A stretch of DNA of 64,000 nucleotides, taken from positions 232,796 through 296,795 of the forward strand of contig NZ_JAQBOF010000027.1 in NCBI RefSeq assembly GCF_028288185.1, in the 5' to 3' direction. This document shows positions 45,656-52,596 of the stretch, in pieces. This DNA is from Mucilaginibacter sp. (lineage in GTDB: Bacteria > Bacteroidota > Bacteroidia > Sphingobacteriales > Sphingobacteriaceae). Position 1 is the first letter of the stretch, and every line of letters starts with the position of its first letter. The translations under genes were made by a program, and so were the position numbers. Below the pieces are notes generated by a model that saw only the letters and a list, made by a program, of their open reading frames with translations, was not told where the DNA came from and did not search any database.

Positions 45656-46081
45656 TTATTTCTGGCTATCATCATAATTAACCATCCATTGTACGCCAAA
45701 TTTGTCAACCAGCATACCAAACCATGCGCCCCATGATGCTTTAGAAAGCGGCGCCATTACCTGGCCGCCAACTGCAAGGCCATCAAAAATGCGGTTTGCC
45801 TCAGCTATATCCGTAGGGTCAATAGCTATTGAAAAGTTATTGCCGGTAGTTAAAGTATGTCCCATTGATTCCAGTGCGTCGGTACCCATTAATAAGCTGT
45901 CGCCGATAGGCAGTGCAACGTGCATTGTTTTCTCTTTGTCCTCAGCCGACATTTTTTCGCCATGTTCTGTGTCTTTAAAGTGTATAAGCGCCTTAAACTC
46001 GCCGCCAAATACAGATTTGTAAAAATTGAAAGCTTCTTCGGTATTACCCAAAAAGTTTAAGTACGGATTGATCTTTGCCAT
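45656..46081 (-). CDS. VOC-family (PhnB-like glyoxalase) protein
   Basis: A 141-residue protein with the vicinal oxygen chelate fold: INPYLNFLGNTEEAFNFYKSVFGG, MHVALPIGDSLLMGTDA and a C-terminal WGAWFGMLVDKFGVQWMVNYD, as in PhnB/YjdN-type proteins often called 3-demethylubiquinone methyltransferase-like. The fold binds metal and small molecules or antibiotics; a substrate cannot be deduced. It is divergent from the GlxA-type regulator, which might control it. Confidence 0.87.
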   Translation of the reverse strand: MAKINPYLNFLGNTEEAFNFYKSVFGGEFKALIHFKDTEHGEKMSAEDKEKTMHVALPIGDSLLMGTDALESMGHTLTTGNNFSIAIDPTDIAEANRIFDGLAVGGQVMAPLSKASWGAWFGMLVDKFGVQWMVNYDDSQK

Positions 46082-46216
46082 GATTGTGTTGTCTTAGTTG
46101 TTTTTGATAAGGCTAAGGTAGGCTCAATTTTTGAAATCTATAGTGGGTATAAATGTCAACCTTGGGGGGTATTCGAGACATTTTTTTATATTTATCCGTC
46201 ACTAAATTAAATCGAC

Positions 46217-47188
46217 ATGATACAACTAGGCATTTTATTGACTAACAGATACCGGTTATTAAGCGTTGCAGCTATACTGGATGTTTTTGAAAGTGTTAAC
46301 CAATTTTATATTATTGATAAAAAGGACCCGGTATTTAATATTACGCTTTTTAGTGCCGATGAGTTGAATAAAGACAAAGCTATTGAGTTTAACGGTTACC
46401 AAGTTCAATCTATTTACACCTCGGCAATGCAAAATCTTATATTCATCCCCGCATTTGGTACGGCTGATATTGGGTTGGCTATACAGGAGAATCATAAATA
46501 CATACCCTGGCTGCAGCAACAGTTTAAAGCAGGGGCAGAGCTGGCTTGCGTATGTACCGGCGCGTTTTTATTAGGTGCTACCGGTTTGCTAAACGGCCGA
46601 CCGGCAACAACCCATGTTGATGCTTGTAAACAATTTGCAACCGCTTTTCCCACCGTAAAGCTACAGGCCGATAAAGTTGTTACCGGCGATGGCGGCCTTT
46701 ATACCAGCGGCGGCTCAACCTCTAGCTTTCATTTAATGCTGCATTTACTGCAAAAGTATTGCGGTAAGGATATTGCTGCGCGTACCGCTAAACTATTCTC
46801 TATCGATATGGATAGGGAACATCAAACCTATTTCAGCACATTTTCGCCATTGCAAGTACATAATGATAACCTGGTAACTATGGCCCAACAACGTATTGAG
46901 GCCGATTACCAAAGTACAGGTACTATTGAAGAATTAATAAAAGAGATCCCCGGTAGCAGGCGTAACATTGCCCGCCGATTTAAACAGGTAACCGGCATTA
47001 CACCGATAGAATACCTGCAAAAAACACGCATCGAAGCCGCCAAAAAGCTGTTGGTAGAAACCAACCAGCAAATGACGGAGGTGATGCTCAACTCAGGCTA
47101 TAGCGACCCTAAAGCGTTCCGTAAAATATTTAGAAAAACAGTGGGGATGACACCAACCGGGTATCGGGAGAAGTTTTATATGGGATGA
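46217..47188 (+). CDS. GlxA-type transcriptional regulator (DJ-1/PfpI plus AraC HTH)
   Basis: A 323-residue regulator. Residues 1-190 form a DJ-1/PfpI-like domain with the cysteine motif LACVCTGAFLLGATGLL (about 114) and TSGGSTSSFHLMLHLL. The C-terminal 100 residues are an AraC/XylS double helix-turn-helix: SIEELIKEIPGSRRNIARRFKQ-like region, then YLQKTRIEAAKKLLVET and VMLNSGYSDPKAFRKIFRKTVGMTP. It binds DNA and probably senses a small nitrogen compound. It is divergent from the VOC gene 135 bases away, which is a plausible target. Confidence 0.92.
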   Translation: MIQLGILLTNRYRLLSVAAILDVFESVNQFYIIDKKDPVFNITLFSADELNKDKAIEFNGYQVQSIYTSAMQNLIFIPAFGTADIGLAIQENHKYIPWLQQQFKAGAELACVCTGAFLLGATGLLNGRPATTHVDACKQFATAFPTVKLQADKVVTGDGGLYTSGGSTSSFHLMLHLLQKYCGKDIAARTAKLFSIDMDREHQTYFSTFSPLQVHNDNLVTMAQQRIEADYQSTGTIEELIKEIPGSRRNIARRFKQVTGITPIEYLQKTRIEAAKKLLVETNQQMTEVMLNSGYSDPKAFRKIFRKTVGMTPTGYREKFYMG

Positions 47189-47203
47189 TTCTTTAGTGGC
47201 AGC

Positions 47204-47253
47204 AGCAGTTGCAAAGTAGCAGATATATACTGCCGCTAAAAACTGCAACTGCT
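47204..47253. repeat. overlapping inverted repeats between convergent genes
   Basis: AGCAGTTGCA (47204-47213) pairs perfectly with TGCAACTGCT (47244-47253), and AAGTAGCAG with CTGCTACTT nearby, giving alternative hairpins. It may serve as a shared 3' end for the GlxA-type and YjbQ genes. No T run is seen. Confidence 0.5.
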
Positions 47254-47261
47254 ACTTGAAC

Positions 47262-47684
47262 TTACTCTCCCCATGCCGTGATCATCAAACTGCGCTCGCC
47301 GCCATAATTACGGTGTTCGCATAAATAGATGCCTTGCCATATCCCCAATGCAAACCTGCCGTTACGTATGGGTATAGTTACCGAGCTACCCAGTAATGCA
47401 GCCTTTAAGTGCGCGGGCATATCATCGGGGCCTTCGTCATCGTGCAGGTAGTCGGGGTCGTTTTCTGGTACAGCTTTGCTAAAATACATCTCAAAATCTT
47501 TCCTTACGGTTGGGTCGGCATTTTCATTAATGGTTAATGAAGCCGATGTATGCTGAATAAACACCTGGCAAATACCGGCTTTAAACTCGCGTATCTGGGG
47601 TAAAGCCTCTAAAACTTCGGCAGTTATTAAATGGAAACCCCGCCTGCGCTGGCTAAGTTGTATTTGTTGCTGATGTATTTTCAT
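47262..47684 (-). CDS. YjbQ / UPF0047 family protein
   Basis: A 140-residue protein of the YjbQ family. Seen: RRRGFHLITAEV, CQVFIQHTSASLTINENADPTV (signature with conserved His), DDMPAHLKAALLGSSVTIPI and the C-terminal GIYLCEHRNYGGERSLMITAWGE. Family members have been reported to have thiamine phosphate synthase activity, but the true role is unclear. The start at 47684 (MKIHQQQIQLSQRRR) is chosen over a 12-codon longer form lacking family similarity. It is convergent with the GlxA-type gene. Confidence 0.9.
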   Translation of the reverse strand: MKIHQQQIQLSQRRRGFHLITAEVLEALPQIREFKAGICQVFIQHTSASLTINENADPTVRKDFEMYFSKAVPENDPDYLHDDEGPDDMPAHLKAALLGSSVTIPIRNGRFALGIWQGIYLCEHRNYGGERSLMITAWGE

Positions 47685-47761
47685 GATAGTATGCTGCAAA
47701 TTAATGCAATAACCATGCAAATATTAATATTGGATGTTGTAATTTAGTAAAAACCTTTATC

Positions 47762-47989
47762 ATGAACATTTTAACTTTTTTTGAATTTGGAGTGTCTGAA
47801 ACAATGCTGATATGCTTTGCACTGATTTTCCCGTTGTTAACCATCTTTTGTCTGGTAGATATTATCAGGGCTGATTTTAAAGACTCTACCACTAAATTAA
47901 TATGGGTGCTTGTAGTTTTATTTGCTCCGTTTCTTGGGTCTATTCTCTATTTAATCATTGGCCGAAAAACTAAAGTAATAACTCCCTGA
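47762..47989 (+). CDS. PLDc_N-type small membrane protein
   Basis: A 75-residue protein with two membrane helices (about residues 13-34, ETMLICFALIFPLLTIFCLVDI, and 44-66, KLIWVLVVLFAPFLGSILYLI) joined by a short acidic loop and ending in GRKTKV. This is the phospholipase D-nuclease N-terminal domain found alone, a two-helix module of unknown role. It probably forms a small membrane group with the Pmp3-like gene 68 bases downstream. Confidence 0.82.
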   Translation: MNILTFFEFGVSETMLICFALIFPLLTIFCLVDIIRADFKDSTTKLIWVLVVLFAPFLGSILYLIIGRKTKVITP

Positions 47990-48057
47990 TACTTGGATTA
48001 TCATTAAGTTGTAACTATCAATGCTATATCGGGTCTAAATGATATAAGTATTATAAT

Positions 48058-48255
48058 ATGCGCTATTTTCTTTGTTTATTATTACCACCGCTGGCGGTAT
48101 TTAGCACAGGTAGGATAGGTGCCTTTATCCTCAATCTGTTTTTAACGCTGTTTTTTTGGATACCGGGAGTAATACACGCCGTATTGGTAACAAATGATTA
48201 TTATGCCGCTAAACGGCACCGCCAGTTAGTACGGGTGATGAAACGCGGCCAATAA
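48058..48255 (+). CDS. YqaE/Pmp3-family membrane protein
   Basis: A 65-residue two-helix protein with the family signature LLLPPLAVFSTGRIGAFILN and LFFWIPGVIHAVLVTNDYY, then a basic cytosolic tail (KRHRQLVRVMKRGQ). Pmp3/YqaE proteins help maintain membrane potential and tolerance to salt or stress in many organisms. The stop codon at 48253-48255 directly abuts the end of the convergent lipoprotein gene. Confidence 0.87.
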   Translation: MRYFLCLLLPPLAVFSTGRIGAFILNLFLTLFFWIPGVIHAVLVTNDYYAAKRHRQLVRVMKRGQ

Positions 48256-48768
48256 TTATTGCCTGGTATAATAATCAGCCTCTATTATTTTGTAATCAGT
48301 ATTTAGCGCTAAGCCCCAACCAGAATTTAATGTACCTACATAGGTGTTTTGCAACCCCACATCACTTACTGTTAAAGTAAGTATAGGTTTGGTGGTGTTA
48401 CCGCCAATATTTTGTTTTAGTGTTAAGTTTGCTCCTAATATAGTATAATGCAAGTAAGAAGTAGTATCTATCGTAGCAACTTTGTTGCCCAATTTTATAG
48501 TAGGCAGCGAGGTCACGTAGGCATTACCGTCTTCAGTATAAATTTCATACCATGATCGGCCGGAAAATACGCCGGTAAAATTTACGGTCGAATCTTTTAA
48601 AAGCTCGTTGGTGGCAAGGTCATAAACTTTTATGTTTTGCTGATTAGATTTCCAGTTGCCAATTATTAATTTGGCATATTGTGCTTTTGCATTGGCTAAT
48701 TCATCTTTCTTACAAGAGAATATAACGCATGCTAAAATTGGGACGAGTAATAAGTGTGAATTTCTCAT
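48256..48768 (-). CDS. lipocalin-like lipoprotein, 170 aa
   Basis: A lipoprotein with leader MRNSHLLLVPILACVIFSCKK. The mature part starts with YAKLIIGNWKSNQQNIKVYD, the usual beginning of Bacteroidota lipocalin-like domains, and goes on as beta strands (YEIYTEDGNAYVTSL, SYLHYTILGANLTLKQ, KPILTLTVSDVG). It probably sits on the inner leaflet of the outer membrane. The function is unknown. It is convergent with the Pmp3-like gene, with no gap between the two. Confidence 0.75.
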   Translation of the reverse strand: MRNSHLLLVPILACVIFSCKKDELANAKAQYAKLIIGNWKSNQQNIKVYDLATNELLKDSTVNFTGVFSGRSWYEIYTEDGNAYVTSLPTIKLGNKVATIDTTSYLHYTILGANLTLKQNIGGNTTKPILTLTVSDVGLQNTYVGTLNSGWGLALNTDYKIIEADYYTRQ

Positions 48769-48924
48769 AGGTTTAGTTAGGTTGATACAAAACTATCTAT
48801 ATTATTAAATAGTGATGTATATGTAACGAGAATAATAGTTTACTATTAGGGCGACTATGTTTATACGTAACGTATAAAGTAATGGTTGTGTTTTCATTAA
48901 CTTTACAGTCGTTATATATTTTCT

Positions 48925-49614
48925 ATGAATGATGTTTTAGGCCAAGCCATATTTGATAATTACCATAATTTACCCACCGGTAAACTTTGGATAAATAATA
49001 AGTACGGCCCTAAAGAAGAAATGCCAATTGTTGCCTATTTTAGAGCCGAAGAGGATATGCCGGATATTGAGTTTATGGCTCTGGAGCAATGCCGAGGGAA
49101 AGTGCTGGATATTGGCGCAGGGGCGGGGAGCCACACCTTACTTTTACAAGGGCAGGGTTTAGCAGTGACAGCTTTAGATATTTCGCCGTTATGCATTAAG
49201 GTGATGAAAGAACGGGGCATTGAAAACACTATTGAAGGAGATATATTTACCTATAATGAAGCCAAATATGATACTTTATTATTGTTAATGAATGGCATTG
49301 GTTTAGCCGGTACTATCGTCCAATTAAAACAACTGTTGCTGCACCTTAAAACCTTATTAACTAAAGGCGGGCAAATATTATTCGACTCGTCAGACATTGC
49401 GTACCTTTATGAAGGTAACCTGCCCAAGCAAGGCTATTATGGCGAGATACAATACCAATACAGCTATAAAAAACTAAAAACCGAATGGTTTAACTGGCTC
49501 TATATTGATGAGTATACTTTACAGCAAATCGCTACCGAAACAGGTTTTAATATAGAGGTATTGATAGAAGACGAATTTGGGCAATATTTAACGCGCTTAA
49601 CGCAAGAGGGTTAA
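48925..49614 (+). CDS. class I SAM-dependent methyltransferase
   Basis: A 229-residue Rossmann-fold methyltransferase. SAM-binding motif I is VLDIGAGAGSHTLLLQ, the motif II region LAVTALDISPLCIKVM, and the post-motif is LLLMNGIGLAGTIVQLKQLLLHL. The N-terminal segment (GQAIFDNYHNLPTGKLWINNKYGPKEEMPIVAYF) is typical of a Bacteroidota subgroup. The substrate is unknown. It is a single gene with a SIMPL-domain gene following 65 bases later. Confidence 0.88.
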   Translation: MNDVLGQAIFDNYHNLPTGKLWINNKYGPKEEMPIVAYFRAEEDMPDIEFMALEQCRGKVLDIGAGAGSHTLLLQGQGLAVTALDISPLCIKVMKERGIENTIEGDIFTYNEAKYDTLLLLMNGIGLAGTIVQLKQLLLHLKTLLTKGGQILFDSSDIAYLYEGNLPKQGYYGEIQYQYSYKKLKTEWFNWLYIDEYTLQQIATETGFNIEVLIEDEFGQYLTRLTQEG

Positions 49615-49679
49615 CGGATAATTGCAAAATTATTAAACCTTGCAGCCATTATTTGTTCTATATCAATAAAAATATATTT

Positions 49680-50375
49680 ATGAAAAAACTATTTATACTT
49701 GCCACGCTTACTATTGCCAGCTATACAACATTTGCTCAAACCGTAGATCTGCGCCGAAAAATTGAAGTCGTAGGAACATCAGAACAAGAAGTTACCCCGG
49801 ATATTATTAATGTTTCTATCTCACTGCAAGAGTACATCGATGGAAAGAAAAAGGTTACTATTGATCAGCTGGAAAATCAACTGGAAGCAGCTGTGCGCGA
49901 AGCCGGCATCGCTAAAGAAGATTTTACCATTAACAATATGTGGGCCTATAACAACACTTATCAAAAGAAGAAAAACCCTGATTTTTTAGCTTCGAAACAA
50001 TATGGCATTAAGTTTCATGATCTAAATAAGTTTAACCAGATACTAAGCAAAGTTGACCCCAAAGGCATACAAAGCACTAATATTGACAGCTACGACTATT
50101 CAAAAATAGATCAGCTAAAAAACGAGTTGAAATTAAAAGCTTTGTTGGCCGCCAGATCAAAAGCGTTTTATCTGTTAAGCGGGCTAGGCGAGCAATTGGG
50201 CCATGTACTTAACATTACCGAAAACGATAATAGCAACTACCCACAACCACGTCAGGTAATGTTTAAAACAATGGCCATGAGCGCCGATAGGGCAACACCA
50301 GCCGAATCGGATATTGATGTGAAAAAAATCAAGCTAAGCTTTCAGATCAACGCGGTGTTTGAGATAGGGAAGTAA
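49680..50375 (+). CDS. SIMPL-domain (DUF541) exported protein
   Basis: A 231-residue protein with a signal peptide (MKKLFILATLTIASYTTFAQ). The SIMPL/DUF541 domain follows: IEVVGTSEQEVTPDIINVSISLQEY, YGIKFHDLNKFNQIL and DVKKIKLSFQINAVFEIG at the C-terminus. The E. coli homologue YggE is linked to oxidative stress resistance and forms large periplasmic rings; the function here is not known. The start at 49680 is chosen because it begins the leader; a start 9 codons upstream is unlikely. Confidence 0.88.
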   Translation: MKKLFILATLTIASYTTFAQTVDLRRKIEVVGTSEQEVTPDIINVSISLQEYIDGKKKVTIDQLENQLEAAVREAGIAKEDFTINNMWAYNNTYQKKKNPDFLASKQYGIKFHDLNKFNQILSKVDPKGIQSTNIDSYDYSKIDQLKNELKLKALLAARSKAFYLLSGLGEQLGHVLNITENDNSNYPQPRQVMFKTMAMSADRATPAESDIDVKKIKLSFQINAVFEIGK

Positions 50376-50689
50376 TGTTGATTACCGCCGTGATTAGCTT
50401 TGACAACTTTTAAAAATTTATCAAAGCTTTTTTTGCTTCTCATTAGTTTGGAATTACAAAACCCGGACTAATGAGAGTGCCTATGATAAGAAGCGTAGCT
50501 TCGGCCAATATTATAGCAACGGATTTTAATCCGTTGACGGTTGAGAAAAGAAAATTGAAGAACCATAGGTTCGGCCCATATAATATGGATCGTGCCTATG
50601 GCACTTGTTACTTATCGTTGGTGTGTTCAACGGGTTAAAATCCGTTGCTACAATATTTATCGAGCCGATGGGCTCTTAGGAGAAAAACT
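50376..50689. repeat. array of short palindromes with loop-like spacers
   Basis: Contains GAAGCGTAGCTTC (50490-50502), TAGCAACGGATTTTAATCCGTTGA (50514-50537, itself palindromic), GAACCATAGGTTC (50560-50572), GTGCCTATGGCAC (50592-50604), an inverted partner of the second element (50627-50650, one mismatch) and GAGCCGATGGGCTC (50662-50675). The arms differ but the layout, 5-8 base arms with 3-4 base loops, is constant. It lies between the SIMPL and thioesterase genes. No coding potential was seen. Confidence 0.75.
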
Positions 50690-51136
50690 CTAATTCGTAT
50701 TCAAAATCAACCTCGGCTCATCGTAAGCTATCATTTGTTCGCGCTCTTTTTGGGGTATTTGTACCGATTTGTTGGTGGTATAATCATAGCTGATACAAAC
50801 CGTTTTGCCCGTGGTGCAAATCTCTTCGCCGCTAGTGGTTATCCTAACCAGCACATGCATTACATCAAAGCTGCTGTTACCAATACGCACCACACGAACA
50901 TAACAGGCTATCTGATCATGCAGGGTTATAGGTTTTAAATAGTTTACTTCGCTGCGGCCCACAATAACACCGTTCTCGCTGAAATTCCAGTTAATAGCTT
51001 CTTGCCAATAGTTAAAGCGGGCTATTTCAAAATAGGTTAAATAGATAGCATTGTTAACGTGCCCTACCGCGTCTATATCCGAAAAACGGATAGGTATAAT
51101 GGTTCTAAACTTATAATCTGATAGCTTTTCAGGCAT
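50690..51136 (-). CDS. 4-hydroxybenzoyl-CoA thioesterase-fold (hot-dog) acyl-CoA thioesterase
   Basis: A 148-residue single hot-dog-domain protein. The active-site aspartate region is IPIRFSDIDAVGHVNNAIYLTYFEIAR, followed by INWNFSENGVIVGRSEVNYLKPI and the VKVRITTSGEEICTTGKTV-type strands. It hydrolyses acyl-CoA esters; the chain length preferred is not deducible. It is a single gene on the minus strand, with Hsp20 upstream on the opposite strand. Confidence 0.9.
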   Translation of the reverse strand: MPEKLSDYKFRTIIPIRFSDIDAVGHVNNAIYLTYFEIARFNYWQEAINWNFSENGVIVGRSEVNYLKPITLHDQIACYVRVVRIGNSSFDVMHVLVRITTSGEEICTTGKTVCISYDYTTNKSVQIPQKEREQMIAYDEPRLILNTN

Positions 51137-51170
51137 TATGCGTCATTTTGTCGGTAATAAAAATAGATTT

Positions 51171-51185
51171 AAGACAAATTGTCTT
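51171..51185. promoter_or_regulatory. perfect 7-1-7 palindrome in the hsp20 / thioesterase divergent region
   Basis: AAGACAAATTGTCTT lies about 86 bases before the hsp20 ATG and about 35 bases upstream of the thioesterase start. It has the look of an operator for a dimeric repressor. The binding protein is unknown. Confidence 0.4.
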
Positions 51186-51270
51186 GCAATTGAATCAAAA
51201 AGGCTATTGGTACAACTGTTGAACAAGTCTCTGCGAAGTTAATAAAAGAAAAACTTAGGAGGATATAAAA

Positions 51271-51708
51271 ATGACTTTAGTAAAATTTGGCAAGGATCAA
51301 AAAAATAACATAGTGAATCCATTCTTTAACGATGTGTATTCATTATTAAACGACTCGTTTTTAAACGAAAAATTAGCAACCCGCACACCTGCTGTAAACA
51401 TTGCAGAAACTGATGCTCAGTTTGAAATTGAATTGGCAGTACCGGGATTAAGCAAAGAAGACATTAAGATAAACCTGGATAAAAATGTATTAAGCGTTGC
51501 GGCTGATAAAAAAACTGAAACCGTGGATGAGAACAAGAAATATACCAAACGCGAATACAGCTTTAATTCGTTTTCAAGATCATTTACCTTGCCAGAAAGC
51601 GCGGATCATTCAAAAATTGAAGCTGATTATACAGCCGGTATTTTGAAATTAACTGTAGCTAAAAAAGAAGAAGCTAAATTTCAATCAAGAGAAATAGCTG
51701 TAAAATAA
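51271..51708 (+). CDS. small heat-shock protein (Hsp20/alpha-crystallin)
   Basis: A 145-residue ATP-independent chaperone. The alpha-crystallin domain runs from about 40 to 135 with FEIELAVPGLSKEDIKINLDKNVLSV, KREYSFNSFSRSFTLPE and ADYTAGILKLTV near the end; the C-terminal IAVK carries the I-x-V type tail motif that docks into neighbouring subunits. It binds unfolding proteins under heat stress. An unusually clear AGGAGG (51257-51262) lies 8 bases before the ATG, rare in this phylum, suggesting high expression. Confidence 0.93.
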   Translation: MTLVKFGKDQKNNIVNPFFNDVYSLLNDSFLNEKLATRTPAVNIAETDAQFEIELAVPGLSKEDIKINLDKNVLSVAADKKTETVDENKKYTKREYSFNSFSRSFTLPESADHSKIEADYTAGILKLTVAKKEEAKFQSREIAVK

Positions 51709-51836
51709 TATTTATCGGCAACCTGAAAGCCCGGAAGTGAAGTATGATAAGTGCGAAAGTCCGGCTTTTGGCCCCGATAATTAAAGGTACCAAAGATAGT
51801 TTTCATAAGTAGTAAAGTTGGTTTAGTTAAGAGAAG

Positions 51837-51861
51837 GCCGCCCCGAAAAGGGCGGTCTTTT
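51837..51861 (+). terminator. Rho-independent terminator downstream of hsp20
   Basis: GGCCGCCC (51837-51844) pairs with GGGCGGTC (51850-51857) with a CGAAA loop and then TTTTT. A weaker hairpin (AAAGCCCGGA with TCCGGCTTT, about 51729-51774) precedes it. Confidence 0.85.
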
Positions 51862-51865
51862 TGTT

Positions 51866-51934
51866 TCGGATTTCGGATGTTCGATTTCGAATTTGGTTAA
51901 TTTATAAGTCCGAAATCGAACATCCAAAATCCGA
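51866..51934. repeat. long inverted repeat, 24-bp arms
   Basis: Left arm 51866-51889 and right arm 51911-51934 match at 23 of 24 bases in inverted orientation, with a 21-base spacer. It lies just past the hsp20 terminator and just before the 3' end of the yajQ gene. This is a REP- or MITE-like palindrome. Confidence 0.75.
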
Positions 51935-51940
51935 TATCAA

Positions 51941-52432
51941 CTAATCCCGCATATTGATATATTGCAGCGGTTGGTCAAAATTCTCTTTGCGGCAAAGCGC
52001 TATAACCGCTTGCAGGTCATCTATCTTCTTAGCTTGTACGCGTACCTGGTCGTCCATTATGCTGGCTTGCACTTTTAGTCCGCTATCTTTAATTTTCTTA
52101 ACTATCTTTTTAGCGGTTTCCTGGTCAAGCCCTTGTTTTATCTTAATCTCTTTGCGTATCATGTTGCCCGATGCGGCAATCTCTTTACCAAAGTCCATCG
52201 CTTTAGGGTCAAGTTGTTGTTTAACCATACGGCTTATAATAGCGTCCTGTATGGCTTTAATACGCATGTCGTTCTCAGTAACTACGGTTATTACATTAGT
52301 TTTTTTATCAAGCTCTATGGTGCTTTTTGAGTCGTTAAAATCATAACGGTTCAAAATTTCTTTTTTAGCGATGTTGATAGCGTTGTCCAGTGTCTGGCCG
52401 TCTATCTTACTTACAATATCAAAAGTAGGCAT
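51941..52432 (-). CDS. yajQ: YajQ-family nucleotide-binding protein
   Basis: A 163-residue protein of the YajQ/UPF0234 family, two ferredoxin-like halves: PTFDIVSKIDGQTLDNAINIAKKEILNRYDF, then KIKQGLDQETAKKIVKKIKDSGLKVQASI and the closing ENFDQPLQYINMRD, nearly identical to the family consensus. YajQ-type proteins bind cyclic di-GMP or nucleotides in some bacteria, but the role in Bacteroidota is not established. A consensus promoter precedes it. Confidence 0.92.
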   Translation of the reverse strand: MPTFDIVSKIDGQTLDNAINIAKKEILNRYDFNDSKSTIELDKKTNVITVVTENDMRIKAIQDAIISRMVKQQLDPKAMDFGKEIAASGNMIRKEIKIKQGLDQETAKKIVKKIKDSGLKVQASIMDDQVRVQAKKIDDLQAVIALCRKENFDQPLQYINMRD

Positions 52433-52458
52433 AAGTAAAGTGTTTATAATTTGAAGTG

Positions 52459-52490
52459 CAAAATTAGTATTTATAAAGGTATAAAATCAA
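52459..52490 (-). promoter_or_regulatory. Bacteroidota-type promoter of yajQ
   Basis: On the minus strand TTG (52488-52490), 21 bases, then TAATTTTG (52459-52466), an exact -7 match. The spacing is identical to that of the SCO operon promoter. Confidence 0.65.
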
Positions 52491-52596
52491 ATACTACATA
52501 TTTATGTTAAAACATGTGCATTAAGCCACTAACTTAATATTAACTTAACAAATAAATAAGCAGATTTGTAGCAATGCTGTAAAGCAGGCACTTTAT

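Noticed and set aside
47204..47253. A Rho-independent terminator between the GlxA-type and YjbQ genes.
   Set aside because: Hairpins are possible, but there is no T run on either strand, so it is listed only as an inverted repeat.
50376..50689. CRISPR array.
   Set aside because: The palindromes differ in sequence and spacing and there are no identical direct repeats or cas genes.
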